Of a DNA stretch of 64,000 bases, positions 38,894 through 47,382 are shown piece by piece. Position 1 is the first letter of the stretch; each line of letters begins with the position of its first letter. Made by a program: the position numbers and the translations under genes. Source of the stretch: Micromonospora sp. CB01531 (lineage in GTDB: Bacteria; Actinomycetota; Actinomycetes; Mycobacteriales; Micromonosporaceae); assembly GCF_001905095.1 (NCBI RefSeq), contig NZ_LWLS01000024.1:62001-126000 (forward strand). Reading direction: 5' to 3'. Under the pieces are notes generated by a model. The model saw nothing but the letters and a program-made list of their open reading frames with translations, was not told the origin of the DNA and ran no database searches.

Positions 38894-41158
38894 ATGTCGC
38901 GAGATGTGGTGGAGCTGCGCGTACACGGGGTCACCGGGGTGCGGGCGGAGGAGTTGCTGGACCACCCGGTGGTGGTCCGGGTCGCCGGTGACCGCAACGC
39001 CGGCTTCTACCGCCCGCGGCCGGGCTTCGGCGACACGTCCGGGCCGGGCGGGGTGGTCATCGAGGCGTACCAGTGGCGGAACCTGACCGTGAGCACGGTG
39101 GCCCGGACGCTGTCACTGCTCTTCCTGCTGCCCTTCATGTTCAGCAACCTGGCGGCGTGGCTGCGGCCCCCGGGTGGCAACGGCGACACGGTGAAGGCCC
39201 TCTGCCGCGTGCTCGGCGCCACCATCACCGCCATCTTCGTGCTGTCGATCATTGGCGTCACCCTGGACCTCGTCGGCTGGCAGTGCGCGCAGTACCGGCC
39301 GTGCACCGCCGGGCGGGGGTACCTGGCCTGGCTCGACGAGTTTCCGATCGGGCCGCGAATGGTCGTCCTCGCCGTGTTCCCGGCCGCCACCATCCGCGTC
39401 ATCTGGTGGGTCGGTAAGCGCTCCGCGCGCTCCTACGAGGCGTTCCGGTCCAACTACGGCAGCTCGGGCGCCCCGCCCGGGGACCGGCTCGACGCGCCTG
39501 GCTTCTGGAGCGGAGAGACCATCGTCGGACGGCTCCGGTCGATCCACGTGGCGATCGCGTACGGCACGCTCGACGTCAGCGCCCTCTTCGCCCTCATCAC
39601 CCTGGACCACCGGCCGGTCGGGATGGCGCTGCTCGCAGCGGCGGCGCTGCTCGTGGCCTCCTGCGTGGTGCTGCTCTGCCTGCCCGCGTTGAACGCTCCG
39701 CACACCCGCTGGGACTGGACCAGGGTGGTCATCCGGCCGCTGCGGGTGGCGGTCATCGCGATCACCGTCCTCACCGCCGGGTACGCCCTCCTGCCGCGTC
39801 CTCCCGTACCCCGGGGAGGGGCGCTGCCCGGTTTCGCCCTCAGCGTCAATTTGGTGATCCTCGGACAGGCCACGCTGCTACTGGCGCTCGCGGTGATCAC
39901 CGTGTGGCAGCAGCGGGCGACCCCGCCCTCGGCCCGGGCGTTCTTCCGGGGCCTGGGCGCCCCGGTGTTCGGCGCGATCGCGGCCGGTCTCGCGGCCACC
40001 ATCACGGCGGGACTCGTCTACCGGGTGGCCGACGTCTTGGACCGGGGTGACATCCCGGGCCCCGGGCATCCACCGCCGCCCGGCGCCCCACCGTTGGACC
40101 CGCCGATCGCCTACCGGTGGGAGGCGCTGGGTGCTTTGTTCACCGTGCTGCTGGTGACCGTGGTGGGCCTGTACGCGGGCCGGTTCAGCCGGCGCCGGCG
40201 GGACCGGCTGGCGGAGCGGATCAGCCGGGAGGACTTTCCCGACGCGCCCCCGCAGGCCGCCGGGCAGGTGCAGACGGTGCGTCGCGCGATCAGCAGGTCA
40301 CGCCTCGCCGAGCAGTTCAGCCCGCTACTCATCGTGTACTTCGTGCTCTCGCTGCTCAGTCTCGTGTTCACCGCGCTTGACCTGATCGAGATCGGGCCGA
40401 CCCAGCTGGCGCAGCAGGTCAGCGGCAACCATGGCACGTTCGTGGGGCTCGCGGCCTATCTCACCGACGCAGGGACGATCTCGCTCGGTCTGATCATCAT
40501 CGGGCTCGTGCTGATCGGCCTCCTGGCGTACGTCTCGCCCGAGGTCCGGCGGGCGGCCGGGGTGCTGTGGGACCTGGGCACCTTCTTCCCGCGGACGACA
40601 CATCCGTTCGCGCCGCCCTGCTATGCCGAGCGGGCGGTGCCCGAGCTCGCCAGGCGGGTGAGCGCCCTGACCCGGGAGCACAAGGTGGTGCTGTCCGGGC
40701 ACAGCCACGGCTCCGCGCTGGCGGCGGCCGCCATCCTGCAACTGCCGCCGGAGACCCTGCACCGGGTCGCCCTGCTCACCTACGGCTCACCGCTGCGCCG
40801 GCTCTACGGCCACCTGATGCCGGCCTACTTCGGCGAGGACGTCCTGCACGAGGTCGGCGAACGCGTCGGGTGGCGGTGGCGCAACCTCTGGCGCAACACC
40901 GACCCGATCAGCGGGGCCATCTTCTCCACGCACCACCCGGGCCAACCACCCGCCGTCGACGGGCCGGCCGGGCAGGTGGACGTGCGCCTGCGCGACCCGC
41001 GCGCGGTCACCGTCGCACCCATGGACACCGTCCCGCCGCCGATCGAGGCACACTGGCCGTACCACACCGACCCGCATTACACGGACGTCGTCATCGAACT
41101 CGCCGACTACCTCGACCGGGAGGAGCCCGCCGACGGTGGGCAAACCGCGCCCCGCTGA
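38894..41158 (+). CDS. Large polytopic membrane protein with lipase-like GXSXG motif
   Basis: The 754-residue protein opens VVELRVHGVTGVRAEELLDH, a strand-loop typical of lipase-like actinobacterial membrane proteins. About ten helices follow (LSLLFLLPFMFSNLAAWL, ITAIFVLSIIGVTLDLVG and others). The C-terminal third holds a soluble alpha/beta-hydrolase part with the elbow VVLSGHSHGSALAAAAI and a final His near ALPYHTDPHYTDV-like LAHWPYHTDPHY. It is probably a membrane-bound hydrolase of unknown substrate. CAGGGG stands just before the ATG at 38894. Confidence 0.72.
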   Translation: MSRDVVELRVHGVTGVRAEELLDHPVVVRVAGDRNAGFYRPRPGFGDTSGPGGVVIEAYQWRNLTVSTVARTLSLLFLLPFMFSNLAAWLRPPGGNGDTVKALCRVLGATITAIFVLSIIGVTLDLVGWQCAQYRPCTAGRGYLAWLDEFPIGPRMVVLAVFPAATIRVIWWVGKRSARSYEAFRSNYGSSGAPPGDRLDAPGFWSGETIVGRLRSIHVAIAYGTLDVSALFALITLDHRPVGMALLAAAALLVASCVVLLCLPALNAPHTRWDWTRVVIRPLRVAVIAITVLTAGYALLPRPPVPRGGALPGFALSVNLVILGQATLLLALAVITVWQQRATPPSARAFFRGLGAPVFGAIAAGLAATITAGLVYRVADVLDRGDIPGPGHPPPPGAPPLDPPIAYRWEALGALFTVLLVTVVGLYAGRFSRRRRDRLAERISREDFPDAPPQAAGQVQTVRRAISRSRLAEQFSPLLIVYFVLSLLSLVFTALDLIEIGPTQLAQQVSGNHGTFVGLAAYLTDAGTISLGLIIIGLVLIGLLAYVSPEVRRAAGVLWDLGTFFPRTTHPFAPPCYAERAVPELARRVSALTREHKVVLSGHSHGSALAAAAILQLPPETLHRVALLTYGSPLRRLYGHLMPAYFGEDVLHEVGERVGWRWRNLWRNTDPISGAIFSTHHPGQPPAVDGPAGQVDVRLRDPRAVTVAPMDTVPPPIEAHWPYHTDPHYTDVVIELADYLDREEPADGGQTAPR

Positions 41159-41515
41159 CCTGGGCGGCCATGCCGGGTCGGCCCGGATTTCCCGGCCACT
41201 GACTGGGTGCGGTGCGACGCCGTAGGCGGGCGCCGCCGCCGGACCCGGCGACCGCAGTGGAGGGTGCATGGCCCATCCGGGTGTTGTTCATCGGTGCCGC
41301 CCAGATCTACATTCGCCCCGCCCCGCCAACCGTTGATAGTTCGCCTTCGGGAGCTGCTGGTTGGGGCTGCAATGCCGATATGAGGGGCAATTTGTTCATA
41401 TACACACGGCTTTGGGTCGTTTGCGGATAGCGTGGCGCCTGTCGGATTGGCAGAAGGGGCGACAGTGACCAGCTATGACAATGTCCGCAGCGACCGGCAG
41501 TCGAAGGAGGGTCTG
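41159..41515. other. Intergenic region with probable promoter
   Basis: About 355 bp between the membrane hydrolase and the CE4-like gene. The part from 41370 to 41410 is AT-rich (GGGGCAATTTGTTCATATAC) and likely contains the promoter of the downstream gene. No further gene is seen. Confidence 0.4.
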
Positions 41516-42346
41516 ATGCGCCGGTCTTCGGCGCTGCGCGCCGCCGTCCTGACCCTGGTGCTGGCCGTGCTGGTCGGCGGCGTCTATCTGATCAGTCGGT
41601 CCCTGCTGCCGCACGCGTCATCATCGGCCGAAGCGCCGTCCGCCACCGAATCCCCCGTCCCCACCGGTGTCCAGATGACCACCGGCTCGGCGCAGGTGGC
41701 GCTGACCTTCAACGACGGGCCCGATCCCACCTGGACTCCGCTCGTCCTGAAGACACTGCGCCAGTTCCATGTCAAGGCGACGTTCTGCCTACTGGGCAAG
41801 AACGCGGCGGCGTATCCGGCACTCGTGCGGGCCATCGTGGCCGACGGTCACACCTTGTGCAACCACACCTGGAACGAGGACCTCGACCTCGGCAGCCGGC
41901 CACGTCTGGACATTGAGGGCAATCTGCTGCGGACCAGCCAGGCCATCCACGCCGCCGCACCGCAGGCCCCGATCAAGTACTTCCGGCAGCCGGGCGGGAA
42001 CTGGACCCCGCAGCTTGTCGACGTCGCCGAGGACCTGGGCATGACCGGCCTGCACTGGGCGGTGGACCCCCGGGACTGGGAGGAGCCGGCAGCAGCCGCC
42101 ATCATCGCCACCGTCACAGAGGGCACCAGGGCCGGCTCCATCGTGCTCCTGCACGATGGCGGCGGCGACCGGCAGAACACTGCCACCGCCCTGGCGACGT
42201 TTCTGCCCGGCCTGCTGAGCCGCTTCCAGCTCGAGGCGTTGCCCGTCGACGCACCTGGGGCCGGACAGTCCAGGTTGCCGTCACCATCTCGGCAGCCAGG
42301 CGGGCAATCGCAGAGTGCCGCCGTCGGATCGGCCAAGGGCAGCTGA
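41516..42346 (+). CDS. Polysaccharide-deacetylase-like protein with altered catalytic motifs
   Basis: The 276-residue protein is anchored by one N-terminal helix (AVLTLVLAVLVGGVYLI) and has a CE4/NodB domain. Motif 1 reads ALTFNDGPDP, with Asn where the catalytic-base Asp normally stands. Motif 2 reads CNHTWNEDL, where the second metal His is replaced by Glu. Motif 3 (FRQPGGNW) and motif 5 (IVLLHDGGG) are preserved. ATG 41516 has AGGAGG 5 nt upstream; GTG 41465 also has a good site. It may be a binding protein or a weak enzyme. Confidence 0.82.
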   Translation: MRRSSALRAAVLTLVLAVLVGGVYLISRSLLPHASSSAEAPSATESPVPTGVQMTTGSAQVALTFNDGPDPTWTPLVLKTLRQFHVKATFCLLGKNAAAYPALVRAIVADGHTLCNHTWNEDLDLGSRPRLDIEGNLLRTSQAIHAAAPQAPIKYFRQPGGNWTPQLVDVAEDLGMTGLHWAVDPRDWEEPAAAAIIATVTEGTRAGSIVLLHDGGGDRQNTATALATFLPGLLSRFQLEALPVDAPGAGQSRLPSPSRQPGGQSQSAAVGSAKGS

Positions 42347-42449
42347 CCGCCACCCGACTACCCCGTACGGCAGCGGGACCATCCGGCGGTTGAGGGTCGG
42401 TGCCCCACTCAACCCGGCGTCCGGTCGACGGTTCGCGGCCGACGTCGAG

Positions 42450-43139
42450 CTACGGGGTGACCAGCTCCGCCGGGCGTCGCCAGATGGCCTCCCACTGCGT
42501 CCACTGCCCGGTGCCGAGGTTGTCCCGCTCGGTGCGCTGCGGCCGGGCCGGAAGCACCGGTGCCCACCCCGCGAAGAGCTGGCCCAGCTCCGCCGCACCG
42601 AAGAAGTGGATGTCCAGCCCGCGCTTCGGCCCCGCCGTGTAGCGCACGGTGAATCCGCCGTCGGGTGCCCGCTCGACCACGTCGTGCGCCGGCCACACGT
42701 CCGTGCCGACCGCGTTGACGCGTACACAGATCAAACCGCCCGCGGCGACCCGCCGCTGCGCCGCGCGGACCTGCCGGTGTGCCTGCCCGCGATCGCCGTG
42801 CTGGAAGACCTGGATGCCGATCACCAACGGCCAGGTCGCCCCGAGCGGCAACGAGTCCAGGTCGCCGTGGCGCAGCCGTCCGGCCCGGTCCGGTCGCCGG
42901 TCGGCGAGCTGGCGGACCGCCTCGGCGGAGATGTCCAGGCCGAGCAGGTCGAGCCCGCCGTCCACCAACGGCAGCAGATTGCGGCCGTTGCCGCAGCCGA
43001 CGTAGAGCCCGTCGGTCGCGCCGGCCCGGTGGGCGGCGGCCAGGATGTCGGCAACGAACGCGACCGGCGGCTCGTCCTGGTAGCGGCCGCGCCGATATTC
43101 ATCGTCCCAGGCCTGGGCGGCGGATCGAGTTGCGCTCAT
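42450..43139 (-). CDS. SAM-dependent methyltransferase (class I)
   Basis: The 229-residue protein has motif I LYVGCGNGRNLLPLVDGG, motif II LLGLDISAEAVRQL, and RLRHGDLDSLPLG. The C-terminal strands RGLDIHFFGAAELGQLFAGW complete a Rossmann-like methyltransferase. The start ATG overlaps the XRE regulator stop (ATGA), so the two are coupled. Substrate unknown; small molecule is more likely than DNA. Confidence 0.85.
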   Translation of the reverse strand: MSATRSAAQAWDDEYRRGRYQDEPPVAFVADILAAAHRAGATDGLYVGCGNGRNLLPLVDGGLDLLGLDISAEAVRQLADRRPDRAGRLRHGDLDSLPLGATWPLVIGIQVFQHGDRGQAHRQVRAAQRRVAAGGLICVRVNAVGTDVWPAHDVVERAPDGGFTVRYTAGPKRGLDIHFFGAAELGQLFAGWAPVLPARPQRTERDNLGTGQWTQWEAIWRRPAELVTP

Positions 43140-43747
43140 CCGGCAACTCCGCCGGAGCGCGTGGAGCCGGTGGTGGGGCGGGCACGGAGGTGCAGACGTT
43201 CGCCCTGCCGCCCGAAGAGGCTGAGGAACTCGACCGGTTCGGCGTCGGCGGCCCCGAACCAGTGCGGTACGCGGGTGTCGAACTCGGCCGCCTCGCCGGG
43301 GGAGAGCACCAGGTCGTGGTCGCCGAGGACGAGCCGCAGCCGCCCGTTGAGGACGTAGAGCCATTCGTAGCCCTCGTGGGTCTGCGGGTCCGGTTCGTTC
43401 CGCCGACCGCTGGCGGGGATCACCAGCTTGTACGCCTGGATGCCGCCGGCCCGACGGGTCAGCGGCAGCATGGTCATGCCGTGGCGGGTGACCGGGCGCA
43501 GGTGGATGCGCGGGTCTCCGGTGGGCGGGGCGCCGACGAGTTCGTCGAGCGTGACGTCGTGGGCCCGGGCCAGGGGGAGCAGGAGCTCCAGGGTGGGCCG
43601 GCGGGTGCCGGACTCCAGCCGGGACAGGGTGCTCACCGAGATGCCGGTGGCGGCCGACAGTTCGGCGAGCGTGGTGTCGCGCTGCCGGCGCAGCGCGCGG
43701 AGCCGGGGGCCGACCGCGTCGAGTGCCTGGTCGAGGTCGTCGTCCAT
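43136..43747 (-). CDS. XRE-family regulator with cupin domain
   Basis: The 203-residue protein has an N-terminal HTH (TTLAELSAATGISVSTLSRL, ESGTRRPTLELLLPLAR) and a C-terminal cupin (HEGYEWLYVLNGRLRLVLGD, LSPGEAAEFDTRVPHWFG). This HTH-cupin type often senses small metabolites. It is divergent from the thioredoxin-reductase-like gene (80 bp gap) and probably regulates it and the coupled methyltransferase. Met 43747 is chosen over an earlier Met with no ribosome site. Confidence 0.9.
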   Translation of the reverse strand: MDDDLDQALDAVGPRLRALRRQRDTTLAELSAATGISVSTLSRLESGTRRPTLELLLPLARAHDVTLDELVGAPPTGDPRIHLRPVTRHGMTMLPLTRRAGGIQAYKLVIPASGRRNEPDPQTHEGYEWLYVLNGRLRLVLGDHDLVLSPGEAAEFDTRVPHWFGAADAEPVEFLSLFGRQGERLHLRARPTTGSTRSGGVAG

Positions 43748-43826
43748 GCCATCAGCTTGCCATAACAGCAACAAAGGTTGCCACTTTCGCGGGCGACCCG
43801 GATGGTTGCCCTCGGAGGTGGTCAGG

Positions 43827-44846
43827 ATGACCGAGCAGCTCAGGGCGAGCTACGACGTGGTGGTGATCGGTGGGGGTGCCGCGGGGTTGAGCGGGGCGCT
43901 GATGCTGGCCCGGGCACGCCGATCGGTACTGGTGATCGACTCGGGTGCCCCGCGCAACGCCCCGGCCGACGGGGTGCACGGGCTGCTGGCCCGCGACGGG
44001 ATGCCCCCGGCCGAGCTGCTGGAGCGCGGCCGGGCCGAGGTCCGCAACTATGGCGGCCAGGTGGTGCCCGGCGAGGTCGGCGCCGCGACCCCCGCGGACG
44101 ACGGGTTCGGGGTGGCGCTGACCGACGGCCGGACCGTCCGGGCGCGCCGATTGCTGGTGGCCACCGGGCTGGTGGACGAGCTGCCGGACGTGCCGGGACT
44201 GCGGGCCCGGTGGGGTCAGGACGTGATCCACTGCCCGTACTGCCACGGATGGGAGGTCCGGGACCGGGCGATCGGGGTGCTGGCCACCGGACCGCTGTCG
44301 GTGCACCAGGCGCTGCTGTTCCGCCAGTGGAGCGCCGATGTCACGTTCTTCCCCCACACCATGCCGCCGCCCACCGACGAGCAGGCGGAGCAGTTGGCCG
44401 CCCGCGACGTCCGTGTCGTGGCCGGCGAGGTGGCGTCCCTGGAGGTCGTCCAGGACCGCCTCGTGGGCGTACGCCTCGGCGACGGCCGGCTGGTCCACCG
44501 CGACGCCCTGGTGGTCGCGCCGCGGATGGTGGCCCGCGCCGGATTCCTGGCGGCGCTCGGACTGCGGCCGGCGGCGCACCCCGCCGGGGTCGGGGAGCAC
44601 ATCCCCGCCGACGCGACCGGCCGTACCGAGGTGCCCGGAGTGTGGGTCGCGGGCAACGTCACCGACCCGGCCGCCCAGGTCGGCGCCGCCGCTGCGGCCG
44701 GCGCGGGCGCGGGCGCCCAGATCAACGCCGATCTGATGGCCGAGGAGACCCGGCAGGCGGTCGCCGCCCACCGGGACCCGTTCTCGGCCCGGTCCGAGGC
44801 ACGAATCACCGAGCTGGTGACGGGCGACCGCCGCCACGGCCTGTGA
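43827..44846 (+). CDS. FAD-dependent oxidoreductase, thioredoxin-reductase-like
   Basis: The 339-residue flavoprotein has the FAD Rossmann motif YDVVVIGGGAAGLSGALM, a redox-active C-x-x-C in VIHCPYCHGWEVRD, and a second FAD site (GVWVAGNVTDPAAQVGAAAA). The NADPH-binding motif after CPYC is degenerate: the usual GxGxxA reads GVLATGPLSVHQ. It may use another donor or partner. GGAGGT lies about 9 nt before ATG 43827. It is divergent from the XRE-cupin regulator. Confidence 0.87.
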   Translation: MTEQLRASYDVVVIGGGAAGLSGALMLARARRSVLVIDSGAPRNAPADGVHGLLARDGMPPAELLERGRAEVRNYGGQVVPGEVGAATPADDGFGVALTDGRTVRARRLLVATGLVDELPDVPGLRARWGQDVIHCPYCHGWEVRDRAIGVLATGPLSVHQALLFRQWSADVTFFPHTMPPPTDEQAEQLAARDVRVVAGEVASLEVVQDRLVGVRLGDGRLVHRDALVVAPRMVARAGFLAALGLRPAAHPAGVGEHIPADATGRTEVPGVWVAGNVTDPAAQVGAAAAAGAGAGAQINADLMAEETRQAVAAHRDPFSARSEARITELVTGDRRHGL

Positions 44847-44888
44847 AGGGGAGACGGGCGGGGACGGGCTGGGCTGCGCCGGACACGG

Positions 44889-45101
44889 TCAGCTCAGCCC
44901 ATGGAACCGCTGCAGGATGATGACAACGAATGCGATGAGCAGCGGCGCGGCCACCATGTCGAGGGTCCGGAGGACCTCCGGCCGCGCCGGGCGCGCGGCA
45001 AGCTGCGCCACGATTCGGGCGATGAGCGCCCCCACGAGCAGGGTGAGCACGGTCGCCTGGACGGGCCCGGAACGTGCCACGCTGAGGACGATGTCAGTCA
45101 T
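44889..45101 (-). CDS. Small membrane protein, last gene of the exopolysaccharide operon
   Basis: The 70-residue protein has two hydrophobic stretches (VLTLLVGALIARIVAQLA and MVAAPLLIAFVVIILQRF). The ATG overlaps the upstream gene stop (ATGA). No family recognised. Its position at the end of eleven coupled genes suggests a structural or accessory membrane subunit. Confidence 0.7.
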   Translation of the reverse strand: MTDIVLSVARSGPVQATVLTLLVGALIARIVAQLAARPARPEVLRTLDMVAAPLLIAFVVIILQRFHGLS

Positions 45102-45544
45102 GCCGGCTCCATCCGTCGCCTCCGGTGGTGGTGCAACACGTCCCGGCCCAGCTCGATCAGGGCGGCCAGCGACGCGATCACGGTGAGGGTGACGATCCCG
45201 AGCAGCGGCGACCACAGGTGCAGCTGGAGCATCCCCTGCGCGACCAGGACGCCGAGGGCGAGGCTGAGCGCGACGCCGACGACGAACCGGGTGAGGCCGT
45301 CCGGGATCCGGATCAGCCTCACGCATGCCAGTCCCGGCGCCACGGCGAGGTAGGCGAGGACGCTGACGGTCCGCAGGATGCCCGGCACGTCCCAGAGGAC
45401 GAGGGCGAGAACCGCGTCGCCGGCGACGAGCGTCACCAACGCTGACCAGGGCAAACCCGACGGGGAGCCCGTCAGCGAGGGCGGAGCCGGTTGGCCGAGA
45501 GAACCTGGACTGGCATCGATGCCAGGATCGGCGATCTGGGTCAC
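45098..45544 (-). CDS. Membrane protein of the exopolysaccharide operon
   Basis: The 148-residue protein has about four helices (SALVTLVAGDAVLALVLW, VSVLAYLAVAPGLACVRLI, FVVGVALSLALGVLVAQG, LLGIVTLTVIASLAALIEL). The GTG start overlaps the upstream stop (GTGA). A charged tail ends LHHHRRRRMEPA. This layout resembles DUF1616-like small membrane proteins, but that is not certain. It lies between the polytopic protein and the terminal small membrane protein. Confidence 0.75.
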   Translation of the reverse strand: MTQIADPGIDASPGSLGQPAPPSLTGSPSGLPWSALVTLVAGDAVLALVLWDVPGILRTVSVLAYLAVAPGLACVRLIRIPDGLTRFVVGVALSLALGVLVAQGMLQLHLWSPLLGIVTLTVIASLAALIELGRDVLHHHRRRRMEPA

Positions 45545-47382
45545 CGGCCGCCCCCTTCGCTGCTGGCGAGGACGTAGACCCTCGCCTCGGGATTCTGGTA
45601 GACGAGCCGGAACCGTCCTGAGTCGACGACCTGGCGTTCCAGGTCCTCGCCCCAGCCCGGGGGCTTGCCCAGGAACGACTGCGCGAAGACGAACTGCCCC
45701 TTCGTCATGATCAGATATGCGCCCTTCGGGTTGCGCAGCATCTCCTCCTCGAGGGCGGGGACCGTGGTCGGCCCGAGGTCCTGGCCGAGTGGGCGGTACT
45801 GGTACCGTTCGACGCCCTTCGCCCGCCAGGGGACGTTCGAGGTCACCGAGACGAGCGTGGTGTCCGCCGGGGCGTGCGCGTAGAGCCACTCCACGGCCCG
45901 GTGGTCGCCCGGGCGGATCTGCTCGAAGGCATCGTTGCCGTATCGGGCGACGAAGAACGCGCCGATGAGGACGGCGCTCAGCGCGCCCGCCGTGAGGGCC
46001 GCGGGGACGCGACGCCGCGCCGGCCACAGCGGGACCAGCAGCGTGGCCAGGAGGATCGCCATGAACGGCAGGGCGAAGGCGTACACGCGGAGGAAGATCT
46101 CCCCGCCGTAGCTCTGCATCCCCAGCAGAAGGAAGGGTGCGCCGGCGAGCGTCAGAAGCCCCAGGACGGCCTGTCCCCGGCGCATTCGTCGCCACGCGCC
46201 GATGGCCGCCAGCCCCCAGACCGCCATCGCGAGGAGGACCCGCAGCAGCACCACCATCTGGTGCCCCGCGTCGCCTCGTACCCGTTCGACCGCCCCGTCG
46301 TTGATGGTGCCGCCGACGTTGCCGAAGGAGCCGAACATGTCGTCCAGGTGCCCCGCCCAGTACGCGACGGCGCCGTAGCTGATGTAGGCCATCAGCATGA
46401 CGGCCAGCAGGACCGGCAGCGTACGGAGCGTGCAGCGGCGGACCAGCACCAGCGCACCGACGCAGACCACGATCGCGATCGGGGTGAGCTGGTGGCTCAC
46501 CGTGCTGGCCGCGAAGATCACGAGAACCACCGCGGCCAGCCCGACCAGCGACGCCGGGCTGGCCCGGTCGGCCCCCGGTTCGAGCAGCAGCGTCCGCGGC
46601 GGGATCCGGAGCAGGCGTCGCAGCAACGCCGTCGGGCTCCGCCAGGTCCGCTCGCCCTGCCGGCTGTCGTGCGGGACCGGGCGGAACCAGCGGAGCAGCA
46701 CCATCAGCAGGACCAGGTAGAAGAGGTAGTTCATCGCCTGGGGGCCGAAGTAGTCCTGCCCCACCCAGTTGGCCGGGAAGAACAGCCAGAGGGCGAGCCA
46801 CGCCGTCCGCGCGTCCGTCGACGTCAACCGGGCGAGCCGGAACACCGCGACGCCGTAGAGCAGGTTGAACACCACGGGCGCCCAGGCGAGCAGCGGCATG
46901 GCGTCCGGCAGCCCGCCCAGCCGCGTCGCCATGGCCGTCAGCGCGAAGAATCCGGGCCAGCTGAAGCGGGCGTCCAACTCCGGCAGGGTCTCCCCGGTAC
47001 GGGCGATGTAGTCGGCGAAGCCGACGTGCAGCCAACCCGAGATCACCCGCGGCAGGGGCTCGATGATCGGCGCCGCGCCGAAGAGCAGGATGACGAGCAC
47101 CACCACGTGCGCGGCGAGCAGGGCATCGGAAGCCGGGCGGGGGCGGAAGACGCCGCGGAGGAAGCTCGCGGTCAGTAGCGCCAGTGCGACGTACAGTTCG
47201 GGGCGGAGCGCGGTGACCAGGCCGAGCGACCCGATGTCGGCGGCGTCCCCCCGCTGCAGGGCCCAGACCCCGAGCGCGAGCGCCGCCGCCGGCGCAGCCC
47301 ACTCGGCACCGGCGAGCAGGCCGTGTCGGATCCGCCGGCCGGCTGAGGCCGGGGTGGCCAGCAGGGCCGCGGCGCCGCTCAC
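45541..47382 (-). CDS. Polytopic membrane protein (glycosyltransferase/polymerase-like)
   Basis: The 613-residue protein has some 12-13 helices, with a long extracytoplasmic loop near the first third (TGETLPELDARFSWPGFF, FFPANWVGQDYFGPQAMNYL) and a C-terminal soluble domain (RQVVDSGRFRLVYQNPEAR). The motif pattern is like GT-C glycosyltransferases or Wzy-like polymerases. It probably transfers sugars from a polyprenyl carrier outside the membrane. GTG 47382 overlaps the flippase stop (GTGA). Confidence 0.78.
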   Translation of the reverse strand: MSGAAALLATPASAGRRIRHGLLAGAEWAAPAAALALGVWALQRGDAADIGSLGLVTALRPELYVALALLTASFLRGVFRPRPASDALLAAHVVVLVILLFGAAPIIEPLPRVISGWLHVGFADYIARTGETLPELDARFSWPGFFALTAMATRLGGLPDAMPLLAWAPVVFNLLYGVAVFRLARLTSTDARTAWLALWLFFPANWVGQDYFGPQAMNYLFYLVLLMVLLRWFRPVPHDSRQGERTWRSPTALLRRLLRIPPRTLLLEPGADRASPASLVGLAAVVLVIFAASTVSHQLTPIAIVVCVGALVLVRRCTLRTLPVLLAVMLMAYISYGAVAYWAGHLDDMFGSFGNVGGTINDGAVERVRGDAGHQMVVLLRVLLAMAVWGLAAIGAWRRMRRGQAVLGLLTLAGAPFLLLGMQSYGGEIFLRVYAFALPFMAILLATLLVPLWPARRRVPAALTAGALSAVLIGAFFVARYGNDAFEQIRPGDHRAVEWLYAHAPADTTLVSVTSNVPWRAKGVERYQYRPLGQDLGPTTVPALEEEMLRNPKGAYLIMTKGQFVFAQSFLGKPPGWGEDLERQVVDSGRFRLVYQNPEARVYVLASSEGGGR

